DNA of 64,000 nt from Vespula vulgaris (Eukaryota; Arthropoda; Insecta; Hymenoptera; Vespidae): positions 4,752,001 through 4,816,000 of the forward strand of contig NC_066601.1 of the NCBI RefSeq assembly GCF_905475345.1, in the 5' to 3' direction. Shown here piece by piece: positions 1 through 12,174 of the stretch (position 1 is its first letter; each line of letters starts with the position of its first letter). The notes below the pieces were generated by a model. It was given only the letters and a program-made list of their open reading frames with translations. It was not told the origin of the DNA and made no database searches. Made by a program: the position numbers and the translations under genes.

Positions 1-3000
1 GCTCGCGCGTTTATAGCCGCTCTTTGTTTCCACTAGTCAGAGTCGGCTATAGTCGGCTTCCGCGAGCGTGGACGTGCCTCGGACTCGACCTGAACTTGGC
101 TCGATTTAGATTCTATTTTAAAGGAAGACCTTCGAATCTACCAATTATATCCTGCGAACGTACATACATATAAATATGTATACGTATATATTTCTATATA
201 ATGTCCGTGTACACGTATCTTCTAACACGTTATTCTTTTCTAATCCTCGTCGTTCGCTGTGTTCGGAATGAGTCCGATAAAGAGGCGTCAACGTCAAGGC
301 GAAAACGTTCGGGGACGTTCGAGGAGATAGTCGAAAGAGTTAACGATAGCAAGCAAATGAAAATCGCTTCTCCCTTTCCTTTAAGCTGGCGTCAGCGGAT
401 TAGCCGGGCCTGTAGTTTCCACGAAATCCTAAGGTACATATTGGCTCGGTCGCAGTGTACGTCGAAAATAATCCAAAATATCGCTCGATCGAAATATCGT
501 TCCTCTTCGAAGTACTTAGCTAATTTCTATGGATTCGAAGTAAACTCGGCGCTCCTAGTCGACCATTCCTTTGAACCAATACGTTCGTGTTCGCGGTCGA
601 GTGGTAATTCGAAAGTAATTCGAAGGTACGGCGCAACGACGAGGGTAGTCGATTTAACCGTAAGGCGGAGGCGAGCCCGGCCGCATATCAATCGCGGCGC
701 TCGTGGTGCGCGCCACCGCGAATTTACGAGCTAAAAAAGGTCTCGAGTTCTATGGCCAACGAAAAAGAGTCCTACGGCTAACGTTTTAAATTCGTCTGAA
801 AAAAGAAAAGAGAAAAAGAGAAAAAGGAAAGGAGACGCGCGCGTATGAAAAACGTCTGGAGAATCGTCAAGCGTAGCATGTACCATGGAAGATATTTAGC
901 GAAAAATCGATCGAGCGCGTTGAGAATCGAGGGGATAATTCCAATGCGATTTCGTTGATCTCGATCGGAGACGAGACGAATGCTTAAACGTGCGGCGCAT
1001 CGTTGGATGTGGAACACGTTCGTACACAAACACACGTACGTGGAGAAGGGTGCCAGTAGTGAAGTACGGTGAATGACCAGACAGTCGAAGGCTCGATCAA
1101 CCGCGTTGCCGGATATTACTGATACCGAAGAGTATTCGATTTGAACGTAACTGGGAAGTTTCATCCGATTAAATGGCACGCAACAACTTGATGAATCTTC
1201 TCTGGACAGGTAATAGGTACTTTCACGAGTCAATCAAAGATCGCATTACTCGAATCGAAAAATCTTTGACGTCGTGCGATCGAACGAGGATTCCTTTATA
1301 AACATATCCAAAGCGAAACGTTTCTCGATCGTGCCTCGATCGACGTTTCAATTAATTTTATCGACGAACGAGAAATCGACGTCGATCGAATCGAGAGAAC
1401 GTTCGCGTTTCGTTCGGTCGAACGGATAGGTAACTATAGTCGAGTACCTACCGGAGGATTATCGCTTTCGGCACGATCCAGCGTCGAACAAAAATGAAAG
1501 ATTTTTATCGCGGTCATTAGAACGCAACGCTGCCGATGAGAATCGCAGGTAGCCTCGCGCGGCATTGTTGCAGTTTCATCAATCACCTCTATAAGCGCGC
1601 GCATTAATAATCGACTGCTATTAAATATGCATCGGTTGTTTGCCGTGCGGATTGCCTATATCGTCCGCCTCCTTCCCCGAACATCGTTATTGCCTACTAC
1701 TTCTGCACTCGAGATGTCAGTTACTAATTGTCTTTCTCGAGAGCCGCGCATTTCGAACGAGGACGTGAAAATCGGTGATCCGCGATGGCGCGTCGCCATC
1801 GACCGATCCCGGTCTCCTCTGCATCCTTTTTTCACGTAGATCGTAAAAACGCGAAGCGAGACCACCGAGATCGGACGACTTTCGGCGAAAACAAAAGCGG
1901 CATTCCACTCTAACGAAGCGTCTCGACGTTCATCCTTCGTAAAAAAAACTTTCGCATCGATGGATGATTTTTAGCTAATTTCAGCTCGCTGACTTTTTCC
2001 GTTAACGGCGATTAAAAATATCCTTTTTACATATTATCAACCTCATACTTTCGTCGTCGTCGTCGTCGTCGATCTCGAAGATCTACGACGCGAGTCTACG
2101 ACGCGTGAAAGTAACGGGAAATTTGGTTCCAGAGGTACCGCGTAAAGCGCGCGCGCCTTTCCTTTCCGGGTAAGTGGGTCAGAAGACCGCGGAGTCGAAT
2201 GACTTGGCACGATTTCTCTCGTTTCCGCGACAGACTATCCGATGTTTTCACGACGAAAACACGACGATTCGCGACCGGACGAGGCATCGCAGTGACGCTT
2301 TCAATTCCCGCAGCCCACCCACCGGACTTAGAACTCACGAGAAAGATAGGGGGATGCTGCTTTTTTCTCTTCTTTATTCTTCTTCTCCTTCTTCTTGCTC
2401 GATAGACGTTTCCACGGGCGGGAGATAAGAGAAAGACGTTAAACTAGTCCCGTTCGACAGATAAAATTGTGAGACGATAAATCGAACGGAGATATCAACC
2501 GAACGATCGCTTCGATTTTTACTCTTCGAAATTTCAGTCCGACCAAAGATTTTGTTTCGCGAGTACGAAATTTATCGAAAGGAATTGGGAACAATGAGAG
2601 GAGAAAGATCGTTGCTCTCTCAGACGGAATCGAAAGACGTTGCTAAATCCGAGAGGGACGTCTTTCGCGATAAGAAAGAGGACGATTTGCCGGTGGTCCA
2701 AAAAATGGGAGGGGACATGCTGGCTGAAAGATAGATAGACGGATAGATAGACGGAGAGAGAAGGAGAGGGAGAGAGAGGAAGAGAGAGAGAGAGAGAGAG
2801 ACAAAGAGGGGAGGATTTGGAGTTCTGCCACATCGGGAGCACCCTCCTGCCTCGAGAGCTCTACTGTGATCACCGATACCACACTACGGAACCTTCGCGG
2901 TTGGTACTCGTAGGGTTTGGAGGAGCCCGAAGAGAGGCACGACCCTCGAGAAGGAAACAGGTGGAACGAGACGAGACCGTGCTTCGAAGAAAAGCGTAAA

Positions 3001-4083
3001 TATTGATAATTCCAGCCAACTATACTTCTTCCTGTCGTCTATACGATATGCTAGTATATTATCGTATCGATTACCCTCGACGATTATACTATTCCATACG
3101 AGATATAGACGATTCTTTGCTCGTCCGTTCTTATTTTTATTCTTTAACTCGAATCGTTCGCGGGAAACGTCGTTAGTTGGAAGTCGAAGCGTGTTTGAAC
3201 AAACGTACGAACGAACGATCTTCGTTTCCGTCGTAGGATCGATATCTAGCTTTCGAGAATCTTTCGTTGGTGAAACGTCTTTAGGAACTACTACTGATCT
3301 GGTATAATCGAACATCGAGGAGGATGTTCGTTGACATTAGCCAGGCGATACGAGTCAGGACGTTGCAGTACGCGTCCGAGGAGCTCTACGTTTCCTCGCA
3401 TTTACGTACGATCCACGAGGGTGTTTCGAGCCTTCGGTGTCGTGTCGCGTTGCCGTCGCTCCTACGCGAGCGTAACGATACGTCGTACGAATCGTCTCAA
3501 ACAATTTCTCAACGGCCTTTCAACGTTTTCGCTCGCCATTCAGCAGGTATTATTTTCCGTGATAACGATCGAACCACATTTTTCAAACGAACGTCGAAGT
3601 TATCTCATCGGGGAAACACGGAAAACGAGAGGATCGACGAAAGAGACGAAAGAGAAAGAGAGCGAGAACGAATAGGATACAAAGCGCGTGGTCGAGCGTA
3701 GATAAAGCGAAATGAGGGCAACATTGCGAATCCGTCGGCTACGTATGTACATATCTCATGCGTACAAAGAGCGAGAGAAAGAGAAAAAGAGAGAGAGAGA
3801 GAAAGAGCCAGACTTTCGGACGATTTTTGGCGAATATTTAACGCGGACGATCGATTCCTTTCCCCCGAGTCCGTTACGAGCGTAGAAACTCGTTTGTCAA
3901 TTTTTAGTGAGTGCAAATGAACGAGAGGGAGAGAGAGAGAGAGAACAAAAGAGAACGAACCAATATTTTTTCGTTGCCCGATATTAAGCAATCGTATTTC
4001 TTCCTTTTTTCGTCGAGAAACATTACTTTGGGAAAGCTTAGAAATATATTATCGCAGCGTAAACAAAAGAAGGGTTTACTTAC
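1..4083. other. No supported gene
   Basis: Contains AG runs, a short GTC run near 2053-2072 and several open frames of up to 177 codons on either strand, none recognisable and most of them low-complexity or arginine-rich from CpG-rich DNA. It may be the first intron of the gene whose signal-peptide exon is at 4084-4181. Confidence 0.5.
2771..2802. repeat. AG dinucleotide microsatellite
   Basis: About 15 AG units, extended on the left by imperfect gaga and gatagacg units from 2735. Confidence 0.9.
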
Positions 4084-4181
4084 GCAGCGTGCGCGAAGGG
4101 TGCCCAGTGTGTGGCAGGCAGCAATGCCACCGTGGCCGCGAGAAGGACGAAGCTCCAGGATGCTGCGTTCAAGGACCTCAT
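4084..4181 (-). CDS. Orphan first coding exon encoding a signal peptide (gene unknown)
   Basis: From an ATG at 4181 the frame reads MRSLNAASWSFVLLAATVAL then LPATHWAPFAHA, and ends with two bases of the next codon at a perfect donor GC|GTAAGT. The peptide has a basic N-terminal residue, a hydrophobic core and small residues before a likely cleavage site (A-H-A), the layout of a secretory signal peptide. Without splicing the frame stops immediately at TAA inside the donor. No second exon was found at lower coordinates within the window, so the gene probably continues to the left across a long intron. The product is not recognised; it would be a secreted or membrane protein. Confidence 0.55.
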
Positions 4182-4230
4182 GTTCGCCGCCGATTTTACC
4201 TCGTTTTCCTACGTAACGCGTGCGAGGGTT

Positions 4231-4400
4231 CGTGTAAGTACGTGTACGTGTCTTTGTAAGATAGGAAGCGGATGTCGCGTGTATCGATGTGTGTGCGTGT
4301 GCGTGTGTGTGTATTGTACGTGCGGGCGTACGTGTTTGCGTTTGTGTGTCTCTGCGTGCGTACGTGTGTCTGTGTGTGTGTACGTGTGTGCAAGTGTTCG
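4231..4400. repeat. Degenerate GT/CGTGTG repeat
   Basis: Cryptically simple sequence of gtgtgt, gtgcgt and tacgtg units just upstream (minus strand) of the orphan signal-peptide exon. It makes several frames open on both strands and explains the long threonine/histidine or cysteine/valine-rich open frames here. Confidence 0.75.
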
Positions 4401-5544
4401 CGTCCTGGCCGCGAACGATGACGGCCAAGTCGGCCTCGAAGGCTGCGACAAGGACAACGGCAGAGACGACGGCAAGGACGACGGCAAGGACGACGTCGAC
4501 GGCTGTCCTGAGGCGTTGCTACCTGGCGCGTTGACCCGGCGCCTCTCTGCGTCCTGTCCGCGACTCACCCTCCCTCCCGCCCTCCCACCCGCCCCGCCTT
4601 CCAACCTCCGTCTTGCTCCCTCTCGAAGCCTCTCCTCTTCTCTCTCTCTCTCTCTCTCTCTCCCTCTCCCTCTCTCTCTCTTTCCTCTTCCTTTCTCTCT
4701 TTTCTCTTCCCTTTTCCAACTTTTTCCTCTCGCAATTAGGGGTATACGCGTGTCAGCAATCCTTCCCCAGTTTCGTTCTCTCGTTCTCACTCTCACTCAC
4801 GAAATTTTCTCTCGAAGCACTGGACGATCCTCCCTCGAATGTTTATTACCACTCTCACCACGAAATAAAACGTGCGAGTTTTATACTACGACGAGCAATC
4901 ATCGAACGCGTGACCACCGACGCGAATAGGACTCTCGATCGGTCGTTCGTTACTCGCGATAATGCGTCGCGACGAACAGACGGATTCCTTCACCGAAACA
5001 CCAGTTCCCAGAGATTCATTCTCCTTGCGTTTTCTTCCTCTTCTTTTCCCTCTTTTCTTTCTTCTCGACAGAGAAAAGGATTTCTCTCGAGTTGACTTTC
5101 GCACCTCAACGATCGTTCGTCGCGTCGACGTTCTCTTCTAACACCTCGAGCAGATCTCGTCCCTTCGTGCCTCCGACGACGAAGACTCGCCAAGAGAATC
5201 GGGAAGATGACGCGCGGAGAGAGAGAGAGAGATGACGAGGGACGACACAGTGTACGCGTATATAACGGGAACGTAGATATCGTTATTTCGATGCCGTTCT
5301 ATAGGAGACGCGGAGAAGATATTTCTCTCGCAGCTCTCCCTTCCTTCTCCTTCCTCCGTCTCCTTTATCTCTTATAAGCTCGTTCTTACTCGACGACGCA
5401 TCCCCAACTCGCTCGCCGGCTGATCTGCGTGGCCGGCTTCCGCAGAATCCTTACCTCGACGACGCTGGACATTCTCGCGATGACCGAGTCGTCCTCTTCT
5501 CGGTTTCTTCCTTGGCCTTTTCCTCGTCGCCGACGTGATCGTCG

Positions 5545-5603
5545 TCTTTCTCGTCGACGTCCTCGTCGACGTGTTCGTCCTCGTCGTCGTCGTCGTCGTC
5601 GTT

Positions 5604-5656
<53 letters not shown>

Positions 5657-5718
5657 CGTCGTCGTCGTTGTCGTCGGCGTCGGCGTCGTTGTCGTCGTCG
5701 TCGTCCTCGTCGTCGTCC

Positions 5719-5752
<34 letters not shown>

Positions 5753-5760
5753 TGTCGTCT
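5545..5760. repeat. GTC/CGT trinucleotide tract
   Basis: About 215 bases built almost entirely of gtc units with scattered single-base changes. On the minus strand one frame reads as a long aspartate run, on the plus strand as serine, valine or arginine runs, so the long open frames here are produced by the repeat. It lies roughly 1.4 kb upstream of the signal-peptide exon on the minus strand and could be transcribed 5' sequence. Confidence 0.9.
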
Positions 5761-5952
5761 TTCTCGACAACGAACTTCTCTCTCTCTCTCTCGTTACCTT
5801 CCTTTCTCGTGCTCTCTCTCTCCCTCTCTCTCTCTCTCTCTTCTCTCACGGGGACACTCGGTCAGCACCCGCGCTACGCCGCTACGCGCTCGGGAGTGGC
5901 GGCTCTCGCGTCTAGCCCGGCCGTTCCATCGCGCAAGCGCCCTTCGTTCCTT

Positions 5953-6067
5953 CCTGCCTGCCTCCTACCTGCTTGCTTGCTTGCGTGCCTGCCTGCCTGC
6001 CTGCCTGCCTGCCTGCTAGCCTGCTCGCTCGCTTTCTTGCTTGTTTGCTTGCTTGCTCGCTCGCTCG
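5953..6067. repeat. CTGC/CTTG/CTCG tetranucleotide array
   Basis: About 115 bases of imperfect four-base units (cctg, cttg, ctcg), followed by ccacc-ctg triplets. It is part of the repeat-rich block that also includes CT runs at 4633-4680 and 5777-5842. Confidence 0.85.
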
Positions 6068-6718
6068 TCACCCTGCCACCCTGCCACCCTGATGTTGATA
6101 CTGCTGCTGCTACTGCTGCTGCTTTTTCTTCTTACCCTCTCTCTCTCTCTCTCTTTATTAGTCCACCCGAACCTATCCCGAGTCCTGCCCGACTACCACC
6201 ACTCTCTATCTCTCTTTCTCGTACTCGTACAAACTATACCTTCCAACCGCAAGCCCAACTATAGAATTGTTCGTTTATTCTCTGGCCGTTCCCATACCTC
6301 CCTTCTTGCTGTTCCCTTCGTGCTTTACGTTAGCACCTATTCTTTAACATCCATTTCTGCCATAGAGAACATTCTATTCTTTTCGCTATTAAGACGTTGA
6401 GCGTTGAAACTTAACACGTTTTTTCGATCGATCGTAATTCGATCTTTAGTTTCGTAGGAACGTTTGACGGCGTATCTGATCGCGAACGTCGATATGACTA
6501 CTTAAATAGATATTGTCCGTTTCGATGAAACGAAACGAGAATTTGATTGACGCCTTTCCAATGCTAACTAACGACGAAGAGTCACTAACGTCGTTAGACT
6601 GTACTGGAAATTGCATATAATAATGCGGATAGGCCTCGTAAGAGGACAGAGTGTACGAGCTTTCCAGCCGTGCCACTCTGAATCGAAGTTCGGAGAAGGG
6701 GAGGGAGGGAGGGAGAGA

Positions 6719-6722
<4 letters not shown>

Positions 6723-6754
<32 letters not shown>
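6723..6754. repeat. GA dinucleotide microsatellite
   Basis: Pure GA run of about 16 units flanked by gggagg units. Confidence 0.9.
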
Positions 6755-6757
<3 letters not shown>

Positions 6758-9472
6758 ACGGGGTAAACTTTGAATATGCCGTATGGATAACGCGCCTGCG
6801 CTCTCGACCTCGTGCTGCGAGAAACCGACGGGGAAGCGGACAATGCGCGTACTTACGTAGATAGCTCGACGTGCGTGAAGAGCCAGCGAACGAGCGATGC
6901 CACGGCGAAATAGAAACGCGAATATTCCCTTTGCGAGAGTATCAATAAGGGTTTGCCACTTTTTAACTTTATTATCGTTTTAATCACGATCGCGTAACGA
7001 GTTATCCATCGACTCGTTCCTCTTGTTTCTATTTTATTCGTTCGGATCGATATCTAATATATTATATTTCGCGATCGAGATATAGTTCCCTCTTCTTAAT
7101 TCTTCTTCCTTATGAAACGTTATAAATGGATTCTACGTAATACTTGGTATTAATATCCTATTAAAACTATATAGCGAAATCTCTTTTGAACGGGCCTTTG
7201 CGAAAGACTCTCTATTTTTTGTAACGCCTACGTTGTGAAAAAATTATCGAAGCGATCGAATCGCACTGAAACGTTTAAGGACTATTCCGACCCCTAAGGG
7301 GAACCGAGAATGCTCGATAGAACGGACGGTTTGCCTTTTGCTATTCGAGTATTTGGGATATTCTCGAATTAACCGAGCGCGATGTTTCGCCCGGTGCATT
7401 GGCATGGTTGAATATGCAAGAAGTCAGTCGTAGGAGGGAAAGAGCGTAAAGGATAACGAGAGAGAAAGAGGATGTAGCCGACATTAGTTACGGCTTTCGA
7501 ACTATGTATTTCTCGCGTGAAAGTTCGTACGTCGATTTGACGCTAGAGCGTTTCGGATAAGTCGAGTCTCGTCTTCGAAACGTTCGCCGATTCTTTGCTC
7601 GACTAACTCCCGATTCTTCCTACTTCTATCCTTTTCAAGAATTTACATCGACGAATTCTATATTCCCTCGAGCTCCTTCGCAAGTGTTTCGCGCAAATAT
7701 TCGAATATTCAGCACCGCGTACGGAGCGATCGATCTCGACAACGCTCTCATCCTTTTACAGTTATTTTTCCCTGTCTTGCGCTCGCTTCATTATTTATGG
7801 CAAACTTAATCCCTCATAATGATTAACTATCTACGATCGATCAGACCCGCTAAAAATTAACTTATGGGTGCTCTCACGTTGTATAATAAATCTATTTTGA
7901 GTAAGCTCGCATGCGATTGCAAGCCTGCAAAGCGTGGAAAACGTGTAATAACTTCAATAGGCATTCGCCTAGATCCCGTAAAATTAATGTCGACAAATAT
8001 TTTTCGTTGCTTCGCACTCGGAAAAAGTCTACTAATTAACGAGTGATTTAGTCCGTCCTGGTCGATCAACATTCTGTTCGCGACTTGCCGGGACTACATT
8101 TTCCACTCTTTTTTTCTACCTGCGTTCCCTTTTAAAACAGTCGTATGCACAAAAGCGTCTCTTTCTTCCCCTCTCTCTCTCTCTCTCTTTCTCTCCCCCT
8201 TCCCTCCGTTCACTTCTCCATATTCCTTTTTTTTCAAATATAAAAGCGACGAGGCGAGTTTGGTACTTCACTCGAAGGGAGCTTAAGCGATCGTTGACCT
8301 TTTAGCTCGTCCATATCGGTTGGGCAGTGATTGTTACGCGTTCTCGCGCGTTTTATTTCGCTGTGATCTCGAATAGCCGACGGAAGGAGCGACGCGCGAT
8401 CGATTTCTAACCAAATCGATACGCTTTTACACAACCGCGAGCTTGTAACGACGACGAGTTCTTTCCTTTTATTTCTTCATCCATACGCCGGTATAAAAAG
8501 TTTTTTGGATTAGCAAACAGGAAATTTGTAATTTCGTCGAAGAAGAAGTAATTGAGTTTGCAGAGCGAGAGAGAAAGAGAGAAGGACGGAGGATGGTACT
8601 CGCTGACGCAATTTCATATGTAATACAGACGGGACCGATTATTTTTGCAAAAGTATTATTATTAAAGAGCGTAGAAAGTATAACAGTCGCTAGTCTTTCG
8701 ACTTTCTTTTTCATGTTTATTCGATAAACAAAGTCAGTTTAAAATTGCACGCTTCGCTTTTCATCTTTCCAGCTAATTGTAATTAATGAATTATCCAATG
8801 TAATTTCTCCCATTTCACGAGGGTCGTCGTTAATGAGAAGCGTATGCACGCGTACATAAATACGTAAATACAAATGTTACGGAAATACAAAGCACCTGAG
8901 GACACGTTCGATCGATCGGCATATTTTCATTCGGATGCGTTCGACAGGAGCGTCGGTAGAGGCTGTGACGTGTTGGCGTTATTAGCTGTGAGCGAGTTAG
9001 CTAGCGAGCCAGCATACTCGTTTCATCGGCTTTGCCATTTCCTTCTTCGAGTGAGTCCTCGGTAAGGCCGACGATACAAACTAATTAAAAGAGAGAGAGA
9101 GAGACAGAGCGAGAGAGAGAAAGAGAAGCGTTTCTGGCCGCTTATTCCCCGTTATTAACTGCGTCGTCCCATTTCGTCGTCGCGTAATATTTGCGGATGC
9201 TTTCGTATCGAGAAAGGCCGATATCGAATGCGTCTCGAGTAGCTACGTACATATTTACATATATCGTAGACAGCGAGTATCCAGTCGATCGATCTTTTAC
9301 CTTAAACTTCCATAATGTACAGCTAATATCTTCTATTGCTATTATCGTTTGTACGAAACAAAAAGAAGAGATGTCTACTTACTTGAGAAGATAATCGACA
9401 ACGATTAGATCTTGCCAGTTGGATACAAGTTTATGTGCGAAAGCGATTTAAAGTATCTTTGTTCGATCGATC

Positions 9473-9520
9473 GAACGAACGAACGAACGAACGAACGAAC
9501 GAACGAACGAACAAACGAAC
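9473..9520. repeat. GAAC tetranucleotide microsatellite
   Basis: About twelve GAAC units with one substitution. The complementary type (TTCG) occurs again at 34992-35040 inside a receptor intron. Confidence 0.9.
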
Positions 9521-9795
9521 GCAATCGATCGTATTGCTCTCATTCGACGCGTGAATAAGCATCATCCCTCTTTTACTCTCGTCGTTCCACCCTCGGAAAC
9601 AAAATTCTCGTGCTTGATCTTAAGCGATAGCTCGCGTTCGTTCGCTCATAAAGCCGTGCTCCTAAGCGTAAGCACATGAACGAACGAGTTCTTTCCCGTT
9701 CATTGTCTCTGTCTCTCTCTCCCTTTTCTTTCGTTCTTGCCTCATTGTATTTACATTCGTTTCTCTGAGCTATCGGATAAATTACTACGTGTATC

Positions 9796-9798
<3 letters not shown>

Positions 9799-9830
<32 letters not shown>

Positions 9831-9842
9831 GGTGTGTGTGTG
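9799..9842. repeat. AT run joined to TG run
   Basis: About fifteen AT units followed directly by a short run of GT units, a compound microsatellite. Confidence 0.9.
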
Positions 9843-10532
9843 TAATAAAGCAAAGACGCGGTAAAGAAAATTTCCGCGACTGCATGACCTTTTTCGAAAG
9901 CATAAAACATGTAAATAGATCGGATAAGTCGCTTATACGAGAGTCGTGTTATTGGACTCGGCAAGTTTTTTCGATACGTACGACGTAACGTGTCATGACG
10001 CTCGGTTCGATATCCTTTTACGTCATAATATCGATTGTGGCAAGACTAATCGAGTGGACGGTTAGTTGAGAAACGATCTTTCTTAAGCTAACAATAAAAC
10101 AACAAAGCTAAAACCATACACATAGAATTAAGCTATGTTTACTACTTGTCCCATGCAATAACGTAGATACGATAATATTAATAACGTACGTATTAATTAG
10201 GTCTTTAAGACGATCGGGCGAAAGATACGTGAGGAAGAAAAGTAAGAGACAGATAGATAGCATTTCGCTCGACGGCGGGTAGACTCCCAAATGTTCTCGT
10301 TTCTCTTTGTTTTCGCGTTAATTGTTAGTTTGGTCTCTCCGCACGCAGCCACTAACGGCGCGCTTTATTGTCGTCATAGAAAGAACAAAAAAATAAGTAG
10401 ACGAGTAAAAGGAAGAGCGCTTGCGCGAGAGATCAAAACCAGCGGAGCGGCTTCTGTGTCGCCTGGGATGATGGCTCGTGGTCCACCTATTGATCTTGGC
10501 CGACGTAACGCTCCCGAACGAACGGTACTTTG

Positions 10533-10559
<27 letters not shown>
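10533..10559. repeat. CT dinucleotide microsatellite
   Basis: Pure CT run of about 13 units. Confidence 0.9.
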
Positions 10560-10568
<9 letters not shown>

Positions 10569-12156
10569 ACTTTCTTCGTCCTAGCGGTTCTCTTTCGCTC
10601 CTTTTTGCGCCGTTGCACGCGCGTCTTTGATTACTTCAGCGCGTCTCTGATTGTCTCTCATCAGGCAACGCCACTGGAAGGATTCGCGTCCGAGTCGGCA
10701 GTCACTCCCTGATTTCCGATTCTCTCACGCTTGTTTTTCAACAACGACTCGCCTACTCTTTTTTCCCTAGCTTTCTTCTCTTTCAGTCTTTCTTTCTGTT
10801 CTCTTCGTTCTTCCCGGCCTCCTCCTCCCTTTCATCCCCGTTCGTTAGCCTTTCAGCTTGCGTAGACTAGCTACCCAGGCTACGATCGAATTTCCCTTTT
10901 TGCCTCTGTGATCATCTCGCTTCGTTTCTTCCCAATTGTCTCGCGCCTTACCTCGATCGCTTTCTCCTCTCCGGCGTCTCATTAAAGCTCGCTCTAATTG
11001 CGAGTCAAACGATTCGCGATTCTTCCATTTTTACCTAACAACCTTCGAATATCACGGTGAGAGAATGGTACCTTGATTACGAATTAATGTTCTTCCGCGA
11101 TCGATTCCAATCAAATATCACCTTATCGGCGTTTAACGATCTAAACGATCCCAAGAAAATTCCTTTCGACGAGAATATCGGATGACCGATCGTTGCTTTT
11201 TATTCGTCGCGGTGCTAAGAATATAAATGATTAATTCGTACGATTAAGAGGCTCGGCCTTCTTATTCGCGCATTACTCTTGCATGCGCGGAGCCCTTAAC
11301 GCGGACATCCAGCCTTCGTGATGGATGACGACTTTTCCTCGGTCGCAAACCAGACAAACGATTACTCCGCTATCCTTCGCGAAACTGCAAACGCCGTTCT
11401 TCTTTGTCGGTTATTTTTAAGAACGGAAAGAAAGAAAAACCGAAAGGACGAGATGAATTAGCGGAAAAAGGAAAGACGAATGAAAGCGATGAATTTTCTC
11501 TCGCTTTATGACGTCTTCGTCGTCCAACGACGGCCAGAATTTAACGTGTAGACGGTTGGATCGAAATAATAACGATAGGCATACTGGCACATAATATTCC
11601 CATTACCACGAGATATTTACTTACTTTTCCGTATATTTGCACGAGAGGACAATAGGGACCGCCTGGGCGAATCTAAAAAGATGAAACGAATAGAAAAAGA
11701 GCGATAAACGCCGAGGACTCGTTCTCCAAATATATACGCGTTCGGCCTATTCATTGCAGTTCTCGCTGCGCGACGGCTCGCGAGGAAAGTCCTACGAAAC
11801 GATATCTTCCCGTTTGTCATTCCACGAGCGTCGTTCGACACCCCAGACACATATCTAAGTGGTAAGTCGATACTCGATGCGACACGGACGCGCACGCATT
11901 CGCACACACACCTACGTACCTACCTAGCCACCTAGCTACCTAGCTACCTACCATCCTACCTAGGTAGATGCAACCGGAGAGAAAGAGAAAGAGAGCGAGA
12001 ACGGGCAAACTGACAGGATCGACGTGTTTATCGAGGCTGTCGTATCCGCGAGTATACCGAAGGGAAGACATCTCAAGTACTTAACGTGGCAGCAGTCGAG
12101 ATTGAAAATGCAACAGGCTCGAAGAGGGTAGGCTCGTTGGGCACGATATACAAGCT

Positions 12157-12174
12157 GCTAGCTCGCGAGCTAGC
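12157..12174. repeat. 18-bp perfect palindrome
   Basis: GCTAGCTCGCGAGCTAGC equals its own reverse complement, centred between 12165 and 12166, with two more matching pairs after a mismatch on each side. It could be a symmetrical binding site or chance. Confidence 0.8.

Noticed and set aside
201..734. 177-codon open frame on the plus strand
   Set aside because: It starts in A/T-rich sequence, becomes arginine/serine-rich in CpG-rich DNA, and shows no domain, signal peptide or splice context that I recognise.
4111..4929. 272-codon plus-strand open frame
   Set aside because: It runs through GT-type and CT repeats and is antisense to the signal-peptide exon; composition is cysteine/valine then serine/leucine from the repeats.
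5372..6264. Several long open frames (aspartate, serine, valine, threonine or arginine runs) on both strands
   Set aside because: All are products of the GTC, CT and CTGC-type repeats, which lack stop codons in most frames.
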